Source: Hydrogenophilales bacterium
Lineage (GTDB): Bacteria; Pseudomonadota; Gammaproteobacteria; Burkholderiales; Thiobacillaceae
Direction of reading: 5' to 3'
DNA: 39,180 nucleotides
Assembly: GCA_016719465.1 (NCBI GenBank)
Contig: JADJYY010000028.1
Coordinates: 1 to 39,180 of the forward strand
Program-made: the position numbers and the translations under genes
Shown: positions 32,114 to 39,180 of the stretch, piece after piece
How positions within the stretch are numbered: the stretch's first letter is position 1
Layout of the letters: every line of letters starts with the position of its first letter
The notes under the pieces: generated by a model
The model's database searches: none
What the model was told of the DNA's origin: nothing
Seen by the model: only the letters and a program-made list of their open reading frames with translations

Positions 32114-34790
32114 GTGACCAAACAACTCATCATCGCCGAGAAGCCGTCGGTGGCCCAGGACATCGCCCGCGCCCTGGGCGGCTTCCACAAGGAAAAGGAC
32201 TACTTCGAGTCGGAGCACTTCGTGCTCTCCTCCGCCATCGGCCACCTGCTGGAACTGACGGTCCCCGAGGAGTACGAGGTCAAGCGGGGCAAGTGGTCCT
32301 TCGCCCATCTGCCGGTCATCCCGCCCCATTTCGCCCTGGCGCCCATCGAGAAGACCGAGGACCGCCTCAAGCTGCTGACCAGGCTGATCAAGCGCAAGGA
32401 TGTGGACGGCCTCATCAACGCCTGCGACGCGGGCCGCGAGGGGGAACTGATCTTCAGTTTCATCGTCCAGCACAGCGCCAGCAAGAAGCCGGTGCGTCGC
32501 CTGTGGCTGCAATCCATGACCCAGACCGCCATCAAGGACGGTTTCGCCGGCCTGCGCGACGCCTCCGAGGTGGCCGGCCTGCGCACCGCCGCCGTGTGCC
32601 GCGCGGAAAGCGACTGGCTGGTGGGCATCAACGGCACCCGCGCCATGACCGCCTTCAACTCCAAGACCGGCGGCTTCCACCTGACCACCGTGGGCCGGGT
32701 GCAGACCCCCACCCTGGCCATCGTCGTGGAGCGGGAAGAGCGCATCCGCAAGTTCGTGTCCCGCCCCTACTGGGAACTGGAAGCCCGCTTCGCCGGCGGG
32801 AAGGGCGAATACACCGGGCGCTGGTTCGACGAGAAGTTCAGGAAAATCGAGGATGACGAACACGCGACCGCCTTTCGGCTCTGGGACCAGCCCAGCGCCG
32901 AGGCCATCCGCGACGCCTGCCTGGGCAGGCCGGCGACCGCCTCCGAGGAAACCAAGCCCTCGACCCAGCTTTCGCCCCTGCTCTACGACCTCACCAGCCT
33001 GCAACGGGAAGCCAACGGCCGCTTCGGCTTCTCGGCCAAGACCACCCTGGGCCTGGCCCAGGCCCTGTACGAGAAGCACAAGGTCCTGACCTACCCGCGA
33101 ACCGACGCCCGCGCCTTGCCCGAGGACTACCTGGACACGGTGAAGGAAGTTCTGGGCAACCTGCCCGAGGACTATGCCGCCTTCGGCCAGACCATCCTCA
33201 AGCAAAATTGGGTCAAGCCCAACAAGCGCATCTTCAACAACACCAAGATTTCCGACCACTTCGCCATCATCCCCACCGGCACGCCGCCCAAGTCGCTCAA
33301 CGAGATCGAGCAGAAGCTCTACGACCTGGTCACCCGGCGTTTCCTGGCGGTGTTCTATCCGGCGGCGGAATACGCCATCACCACCCGCATCACCCGTGTC
33401 GCGGATAACGCAACTGAGCACGCCTTCAAGACCGAGGGCAAGGTGCTGGTGAACCCGGGCTGGCTGGCGGTGTACGGCAAGGAAGCCCAGGTCGACGACG
33501 AGGAAGGCAGCCCGTCCCTGGCGCCCATCGTGCCGGGCGAAACCCTGGCCACCAAATCGGTGGACATCAAGGCCGCCTTCACCCGCCCGCCCCCCCGCTT
33601 CAACGAAGCCACCCTGCTGTCGGCCATGGAAGGCGCCGGCAAGATGGTGGAGGACGAGGAACTGCGCGCCGCCATGGCCGCGCGCGGCCTGGGCACCCCG
33701 GCCACCCGCGCCCAGGTCATCGAGAACCTGATCTCGGAAACCTACCTGCATCGCGAAGGCAGGGAACTGGTGCCCACCGCCAAGGCCTTCTCCCTGATCA
33801 CCCTGTTGCGCGGCCTGGGCGTCACCGAACTGGCCTCGCCGGAACTCACCGGCGAATGGGAATACAAGCTGGCCCAGATGGAACGGGGCAAGCTCTCCCG
33901 CGACGAATTCATGGGCCACATCACCGCCCTGGCCCAGGACATCGTCGAGCGCGCCAAGCGCTACGAGTCCGACACCGTGCCGGGGGAGTTCTCCACCCTG
34001 AAGACACCCTGCCCGAAATGCGGCGGCGTGGTGAAGGAGAACTACAAGAAATTTGCCTCAGTCCTGCGACTGGAGCGCCTGGAAGATCGTCGCCGGCCGC
34101 CAGTTCGAGGTGGAGGAGATGGAAACCCTGATGAGCGCGGGCAAGGTGGGCCCCCTCACCGGCTTCCGCAACAAGATGGGCCGTCCCTTCGACGCGGAAA
34201 TCCGCCTCAACGACGACAAGCAGCCGGAATTCGATTTCGGCCAGCCGCGCGAGGGCGAGGAAGCCGAGGCGGTGGATTTCTCCGACCGGGAAAGCCTGGG
34301 CAAGTGCCCCAAGTGCGGCGCCCAGGTCTACCAGCACGGCAACGCCTATCTCTGCGAACGCAGCGTCGGCCCGGCCAAGAGCTGCGATTTCCGCAGCGGC
34401 CAGGTGATCCTGCAGCAACCGGTGGAACCCGAGCAGATGCGCAAGCTGCTGGCCGAGGGCAAGACCGACCTGCTCACCGGTTTCGTCTCCGCCCGCACCC
34501 GGCGCAAGTTCTCCGCCTTCCTGGTGCGCGACAAGGACGGCAAGGTGGGTTTCGAGTTCGAACCCCGGGCGCCGAAGGACGGCAAACGCGCCGCCCCCGC
34601 GCCGGCCAAGGAAATCGGCGCCCATCCCGCCGACGGCAAGCCCATCCAGCTCAAGTCGGGTCGCTTCGGTCCCTATGTGCAGCACGGCAAGCTCATGGCC
34701 TCGCTGCCCAAGGATCGCAAACCGGAGGAGGTCACCCTGGACGAAGCCGTCACCCTGCTCGCCGAGAAGGCCGCCAAGAAAGCCGTCTGA
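32114..34790 (+). pseudogene. topB: DNA topoisomerase III, frameshifted
   Basis: The gene would encode an enzyme of about 892 residues (type IA topoisomerase). It starts at GTG 32114 (TKQLIIAEKPSVAQDIARAL) with the Toprim motif INACDAGREGELIF and the active-site tyrosine in LTYPRTDARALPEDY (Y327). The C-terminus has zinc ribbons (TPCPKCGG; GKCPKCGAQVYQHGNAYLCE). At about 34055 the frame breaks: KKFA should be followed by CQSCDWSAWKIV, but gcctcagtcc lacks two bases (expected gcctgccagtcc). The rest (34058-34790) is intact in another frame. All catalytic parts precede the break, so a truncated active protein is possible. An assembly error is also possible. Confidence 0.85.
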
Positions 34791-34797
34791 GGCTCCA

Positions 34798-34821
34798 CCG
34801 CTTGCCGCTTCCGGTAAGCGG
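34798..34821 (+). terminator. Hairpin after topB
   Basis: CCGCTTGCCG and CGGTAAGCGG pair over 10 bp (one G-T) with a CTTC loop, 8 bases after the topB stop. No T-run follows. It may be a weak or factor-dependent end of the LysM-dprA-smg-topB operon. Confidence 0.5.
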
Positions 34822-34895
34822 GGAGGGTGGGCACCACTCCCAGACCCGATCTAGTCAACCATCGGGGTGGCGCACCGCGTCGCGCTTCACGTACA

Positions 34896-34912
34896 TGGCA
34901 AGCCCGGGGCGT
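34896..34912 (+). promoter_or_regulatory. Possible sigma-54 promoter of prsT
   Basis: TGGCAAGCCCGGGGCGT keeps the invariant GG and GC 12 bases apart and a good TGGCA -24 element, but the -12 element is poor. It lies 67 bases before the prsT ATG. A competing sigma-70 extended -10 (TGGTATATT, 34927-34935) overlaps the predicted start region. Confidence 0.4.
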
Positions 34913-34978
34913 GTCGCGCCATCGGCTGGTATATTCCCCTACGCATCCCACCAGCCGGATATCCGACCCGAGACCGTA

Positions 34979-37759
34979 ATGGCCAAAACCTCACTTCTTT
35001 ACCAAGCCGTGTTGTTGAGCCTGCTCCAGCTCGGCTGCTCCAATAGCGACGAGAGCGGGCAGCGGCATGCCGAGAAGGCCCAGGAACAGGCCGCCCAGGG
35101 CGAGCTGAGCGCCGCGGCCATCGAATACAAGAACGCCCTGCAGAAGAACCCCCAGGACGCCTCGGCCCGCTTCGCCCTGGCCGAGCTGTATTTGAAGCAG
35201 GAACTGGGCCGGGCGGCGGAAAAGGAGTTGTTGCAGGCGCGCCAGCTCGGCATGGACGAGGACCGCATCGGTGTTCCCCTGGGCGAAGCCCTGCTGCTGA
35301 GCCAGGATTACAAGCGCGTGCTTGATCTGGTCAGCCCCGCCGCCGCCAAGACCCTGGAAAAACGCGCCGACATGCTGCGCATCCATGCGGACGCGCAACT
35401 GGGACTGGGTCAGGTCGACCTGGCCTGCACCCAGTACAAGGAGGCCCTCAACCTGGACGCCAACCTGGCCGCCGCCTACTGGGGTCTGGCCCGTTGCGCG
35501 CGCATCCGCGAGGGCGTGGAAGCGGCCCGCGCCATGTACGGGAAGGCGCTGGCCTTGAATCCCAACAACGCGCGCACCCGGGTCGAGCTTGGCAACATGG
35601 AGTACGGCCTGGGCAACCTGGCTGAAGCGGAGAAGCAGTTCGCCGAAGCCGTCAAGCTGGATGACGACCTGCCCCAGGCCCGTGCCGGCCATGCCCTGGT
35701 GGTCTATCTCCAGGGACGGGTCGAGCCGGCCAGCGCCGAGATCGCCCTTTTGCGCAAGCAGTATCCGGACAGTCTCCTGGGCAAGTCCCTTCAGGCCATG
35801 ATCGATTTCGACAAGCGGAACTACGAGGCGGCCCTCAAGGCTTCCGCCGGGGTTCTCAAGGAGATGCCCCACCATCTGCCCAGCCTGGCCCTGTACGGCC
35901 GGGCCGCCTACAAGCTGGGCCGTTTCGAGGAGGCCTGGCGGGGCCTGTCCAGCTTCCTCAGGGCCAATCCGGAAAACGCCCACGTGCGCAAGCTGGTGGC
36001 CAACGCCCAGATCAAGCTCAAGCGCAACCTGGACGCCCTGGAAACCCTGGCCCCCCTGCTCGGCGACAGTTCGCGGGACGCCGATGCCCTGATCCTGGCC
36101 GGCGGCGCCAACACCCTGCTCAACAAGCCCCAGGTCGCCGCGCGCTTCCTCGAGCGCGCCCTGATCGTGAACCCCAGGTCCGCCGCCGCCCACATCGCCC
36201 TGGCGCAAATCCAGGTGGCCACCGATGACCATGGCAATGCCAGGGCGCACCTGCGGAAGGCCGTGGAACTGGAGCCCGACAACTTACAGGCCGCGTTCGC
36301 CCTGGCCCGGGTGCACCACGCCGCGCGGGAATACGACCAGGCCCTGGGGGTACTGGCAGACATCGAGAAAAAGTGGCCGAACCGGGTGGAGACCCCGGTG
36401 CTGAAAGCCCAGGTGCTCTACGACATGAAGGACGTGGCCGGCGCCCGCCGTACCCTGGAAGCCCGCCTGGCGGCCGCGCCCAAGGACGCGGGCGCGGTCC
36501 TGAACATCGCCCGCATCGACCTGGCCGAGGGCAAGCTGGCCGACGCCGGAAAGCGGGTGAAATCCGTGCTGGATCTCAACCCGAACCACCTGGAGGCGCT
36601 GCTGATGCAGTCCCGCATCGCCGAGAAGGCAGGCAATGCCAAGGAGCGCCTGAAATGGCTGGAGCTGGCGGTCAAGGCCCATCCCGCCGACTTCGCGCCG
36701 GTGGTGGAGATGACCCGGCACCTGCTGGCCCAGGGCCAGGCCTACAAGGCCCTGGAATGGGCCAGGCACGCCGAGAAGATCAAGGCGGATGCCCCGGAAG
36801 TGCTCACCCTGCTGGCGGAAGTGCAACTGGCGGCGGGCGAGAAGGAGAACGCCCTGGCCACCTATCACCGGCTCGCCACCTCGGTGCTGCCCAATTCACC
36901 CGCCGCCCATCTGCGCCATGCCCAGTTGCAACTGGTGGTCAATTCCAACCGGGAGGGCGCCCGCTTTTCCCTGGGGCAGGCCCTGAAGAACCAGCCGGAC
37001 TATCTTGACGCCCAGGCGGCCCTCATCACCCTGGATACCAGCGACCGCAAATACAACGCCGCCCTGGAGACGGCGCGCAGGATCCAGTCCCAGCGCCCCG
37101 CCGACGCCGTCGGCCACGTCTTCGAGGGGGACGTGATGTTGGCCCAGAACCGCTACACGGCGGCGGTGGACGCCTATCGCAAGGGCATCGACAAGCGCGG
37201 TGGCGGCACCGCCGCCGCCAACCTGCACCGCGCCCTGGTCCTGGCCGGCCGCAAGGCCGAGGCGGAACAGGCTCTGGACGAGTGGCTGGGCAAATATCCC
37301 GGCGACATCCCGGTGCGCCTCTACCGCGCGGAGACCGCCATGGCCGAGGGCCTGTATCCGCCAGCTCGGGAACAACTGGAGACCATCCAGCGCCTTCGAC
37401 CTGACCTCCCCAACGTGTTGAACAACCTGGCCATCATCTATGGGTCTTCCCGGGATCCCCGCGCCCTGGATTTCGCCCAGCGCGCCCATCAGCTGGCGCC
37501 CGACAACCCGTTGATTACCGACACCCTGGGCTGGATGCTGGTGGAAGGCGGCCGGATCGAGCAGGGTCTGACCCTGTTGCGCAAGGCCCAGACACAACAA
37601 CCGGAGCATCCCCAGATCAATTACCACCTGGCGGTCGCCTTGGTCCGATCCGGTGCCAGGAACGACGCCAGGGGCATTCTCAAGGGTCTGTTGGGACGCC
37701 CTCAGGCCTTTCCCGAACGGCCTCAGGCGGAGGCCCTCTGGAAGCAACTCAACTCTTGA
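34979..37759 (+). CDS. prsT: PEP-CTERM system TPR lipoprotein PrsT
   Basis: The 926-residue product looks like the large TPR protein of exosortase/PEP-CTERM systems (PrsT, TIGR02917). The N-terminus MAKTSLLYQAVLLSLLQLGC ends in a lipobox-like LGC (C20), although Gln at -3 is unusual, so it is probably a lipoprotein. From about residue 30 on it consists of some two dozen tetratricopeptide repeats (for example AIEYKNALQKNPQDASARFA; LNNLAIIYGSSRDPRALDFA near the end). It probably helps export or assembly of exopolysaccharide and PEP-CTERM proteins. Exosortase, prsK and prsR are not in the window. A PEP-CTERM substrate gene follows after 372 bases. Confidence 0.88.
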   Translation: MAKTSLLYQAVLLSLLQLGCSNSDESGQRHAEKAQEQAAQGELSAAAIEYKNALQKNPQDASARFALAELYLKQELGRAAEKELLQARQLGMDEDRIGVPLGEALLLSQDYKRVLDLVSPAAAKTLEKRADMLRIHADAQLGLGQVDLACTQYKEALNLDANLAAAYWGLARCARIREGVEAARAMYGKALALNPNNARTRVELGNMEYGLGNLAEAEKQFAEAVKLDDDLPQARAGHALVVYLQGRVEPASAEIALLRKQYPDSLLGKSLQAMIDFDKRNYEAALKASAGVLKEMPHHLPSLALYGRAAYKLGRFEEAWRGLSSFLRANPENAHVRKLVANAQIKLKRNLDALETLAPLLGDSSRDADALILAGGANTLLNKPQVAARFLERALIVNPRSAAAHIALAQIQVATDDHGNARAHLRKAVELEPDNLQAAFALARVHHAAREYDQALGVLADIEKKWPNRVETPVLKAQVLYDMKDVAGARRTLEARLAAAPKDAGAVLNIARIDLAEGKLADAGKRVKSVLDLNPNHLEALLMQSRIAEKAGNAKERLKWLELAVKAHPADFAPVVEMTRHLLAQGQAYKALEWARHAEKIKADAPEVLTLLAEVQLAAGEKENALATYHRLATSVLPNSPAAHLRHAQLQLVVNSNREGARFSLGQALKNQPDYLDAQAALITLDTSDRKYNAALETARRIQSQRPADAVGHVFEGDVMLAQNRYTAAVDAYRKGIDKRGGGTAAANLHRALVLAGRKAEAEQALDEWLGKYPGDIPVRLYRAETAMAEGLYPPAREQLETIQRLRPDLPNVLNNLAIIYGSSRDPRALDFAQRAHQLAPDNPLITDTLGWMLVEGGRIEQGLTLLRKAQTQQPEHPQINYHLAVALVRSGARNDARGILKGLLGRPQAFPERPQAEALWKQLNS

Positions 37760-37805
37760 TCCTCGCGGCTTCCCCGCAACACCATCCGCGCAACCGCTGC
37801 CCCCT

Positions 37806-37826
37806 CGCTCGAAATTGAGTCGAGCG
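37806..37826 (+). terminator. Weak hairpin after prsT
   Basis: CGCTCGA (37806-37812) and TCGAGCG (37820-37826) form a 7-bp stem with a 7-base loop, 46 bases after the prsT stop and without a T-run. The rest of the 372-base gap to the PEP-CTERM gene is A+T-richer and holds its promoter; I see no gene in it. Confidence 0.35.
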
Positions 37827-38029
37827 TGCCGGGAACGGCCGCGGACCATATCCTGAACGGGATGCCGCGGTGCTGATTTCCCAGGGTCATAGGGAGCGGC
37901 AAGGCTCACTCCGTGCGTCGATTTTCTTTACAAACCGGCTTCAGGCCCCCGCGCATATCCCCGCATTTGTTGCTCTGTTAATACACAAGCCAATGATAAT
38001 AATGAATTTACAAGGATTTTATTGATGCA

Positions 38030-38046
38030 TGGCACGGTTCATGCTT
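38030..38046 (+). promoter_or_regulatory. Sigma-54 promoter of the PEP-CTERM protein gene
   Basis: TGGCACGGTTCATGCTT matches TGGCAC-N5-TTGCT with GG (38031-38032) and GC (38043-38044) 12 bases apart. It predicts a transcript start near 38056 and a leader of about 76 bases. RpoN with the PrsK/PrsR two-component system is known to control PEP-CTERM genes in related bacteria, which fits this promoter. Confidence 0.88.
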
Positions 38047-38131
38047 CATCGGAATTGAAGGTTCAAGCGCATGAATGATCCACATTGAACTTGACCGGTT
38101 ATGTCGTCACCCGATTAATGGAGCGAGCATC

Positions 38132-38988
38132 ATGAAAACCCTGAAAATGAAGGTACTGGTTGCGGCTGTTGCAGGTCTGGCGGCAAGCGTTTCCCATGCC
38201 GCCATCGTGACCCAGTGGACGGTGGCCGTGGACGCCACGTTCCTGCCCGGCAGTATTGTCGATTCCAGCGGCGGCATGCCAGGCGGTGTCGTGATCTCCA
38301 ATGCGAACAAGACGCTGCGCTGGGGTACCGACCTCGGCGATGGGCAAAGTGGCCTGGATATCGGCAACTCGCCCGTTTCGACCGCCGTGACGACGGGTGT
38401 CGGCGTGGTGTTGCCCGCCACCCCCAACATCACCGTGACGCACGTGAATCAGCCGATTCAGGCACCCAGCCTCGACAAGGTGTCGTTGAAGTCCGTGCTG
38501 ACCTTGACCCCGCTGGTGCCGGCTCTGCCGGGGCTGCCCTCCGACTCTCTCACCTTCCTGATCGACTTCCTGGAGACCCCCAACGCTGGCACCAATGGTG
38601 TTTGCGCGGATGGGGGCACGCCCAATGTCGGCCCCCTTAACGGCAATGGTTGCGCCGACATCTTCGTCATCGACAAGGAGTCGTTGAACTTCCCGTTCTT
38701 CTATGACACGGATGGCGCGGGTGGGGATGACCCGCAACAGTATTTCATCAGCTTCCTTGAACTCACTAGCGGCCTAATCCACTGCCTGCGGCCGCGTGTC
38801 TGGCCGCGACGGGATCGAATGCGCCATGCCTCGGCTTCCGGACGCCGGAAGATGCGAATACCACCGTTCAATTCGGCGCGGTGATTACCACCGAGAAGGT
38901 CGTCGTCGGCGTTCCCGAACCCGGAATCCTGGGATTGCTCGGATTGGGCCTGGCCGGCATGGGCTTCGCCCTCCGCCGCAAAGCCTGA
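38132..38988 (+). pseudogene. PEP-CTERM exosortase-sorted protein, frameshifted
   Basis: The protein starts MKTLKMKVLVAAVAGLAASV with a signal peptide ending SHAA. A beta-rich extracellular domain of no known family follows (about 25-215, two cysteines in CADGGTPNVGPLNGNGC). At about 38776 one base is missing: after FLELTSG the original frame runs to an early stop at 38882. The next frame restores NTTVQFGAVITTEKVVVG and a full sorting signal, VPEPGILGLLGLGLAGMGFA plus LRRKA (38911-38985), ending at 38988. As written the product loses its sorting signal. The repaired protein of about 285 residues would be cut by exosortase and released or attached to matrix polysaccharide. Confidence 0.85.
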
Positions 38989-39009
38989 TCCCGCGCCCCG
39001 GTGCAAAGA

Positions 39010-39037
39010 GGCGGCCTTCATCGGCCGCCTTTTTTTT
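39010..39037 (+). terminator. Rho-independent terminator of the PEP-CTERM gene
   Basis: GGCGGCC (39010-39016) and GGCCGCC (39023-39029) form a 7-bp stem with loop ttcatc, followed by eight T. It lies 21 bases after the PEP-CTERM stop in the repaired frame, which supports that frame as the true gene end. From 39038 to the window end I see no supportable gene. Confidence 0.94.
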
Positions 39038-39180
39038 GCGCCAGGCCGGTCGTTTCTTGTACCACGCCGAGGCCGGTTGGCGCCTCCTTCCCCGGCATGG
39101 CAGCCGTCGGAATATTTGACATCCTCGTGAGCCGGCAAGGCGGCCACGATGCCGTCAGATGCGTTCGTGGTTGACCCGGG

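Noticed and set aside
31901..37759. A single 1,952-codon protein joining topoisomerase and TPR protein
   Set aside because: It results from a two-base deletion in topB. The middle part is low-complexity, and the true topB C-terminus with its zinc ribbon is intact in another frame.
38701..39147. Minus-strand open frame opposite the PEP-CTERM gene end
   Set aside because: It is antisense to the PEP-CTERM sorting signal and terminator, with no recognisable domain.

Overview
The window is about 66% G+C by eye and reads as chromosomal DNA of a betaproteobacterium, most likely a Rhodocyclales/Nitrosomonadales-type organism. This is inferred from protein character and gene order (aroE-mtgA, lolC-lolD, htpX-fmt-def, LysM-dprA-smg-topB), from a PEP-CTERM system (PrsT plus a PEP-CTERM substrate) and from a soxXA cytochrome pair. 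No rRNA or intact tRNA is present to confirm it.

Layout. (1) 1-1650: a four-gene, translationally coupled toxin-antitoxin-like operon on the minus strand. It sits between two diverged direct repeats of about 130 bp, each ending in a tRNA-like T-arm plus acceptor end. (2) 1649-7960: minus-strand housekeeping genes (lytic transglycosylase, proS, a DUF4124 protein, a chemoreceptor, glnA). glnA has a sigma-54 promoter, two tandem NtrC-type sites and a good terminator. (3) 8020-18749: mostly plus strand. It carries aroE-mtgA, a DUF2189 membrane protein, a YjbQ protein, lolC-lolD, soxX-soxA and comEC, with two minus-strand genes between. (4) 18750-20250: a small exported protein behind a perfect FNR box, and a flavin reductase. 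(5) 20262-25050: an iron/peroxide island with bfr (frameshifted), a headless bfd remnant, a CobW-type GTPase, dps, a catalase scar, oxyR and a di-heme peroxidase. (6) 25109-32091: lipA, an unknown exported protein, htpX, fmt, def, a LysM protein, dprA and smg. (7) 32114-39037: topB (frameshifted), the TPR lipoprotein gene prsT, and a PEP-CTERM protein gene (frameshifted) with a textbook sigma-54 promoter and a strong terminator.

How it fits together. Three sigma-54-type promoters (glnA strong, PEP-CTERM gene strong, prsT weak) suggest that nitrogen control and PEP-CTERM/extracellular-matrix control both act through RpoN. The oxyR-dps-ccp-bfr block is a peroxide and iron-storage regulon that is visibly decaying. 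Catalase is reduced to its fused N- and C-terminal ends, bfd has lost its start and first Cys pair next to a palindromic repeat, and bfr carries a 1-base insertion. Three separate frame breaks (bfr +1, topB -2, PEP-CTERM gene -1) in otherwise well-conserved genes could be real decay or assembly indels, and read data would decide.

The best candidates for something unusual are the tRNA-like repeat pair bounding the four-gene operon, the catalase deletion scar that puts a divergent promoter in front of dps, two heptanucleotide repeat arrays at the starts of lolD and fmt, and the FNR-controlled small exported protein. I see no complete novel defence or biosynthetic system here.
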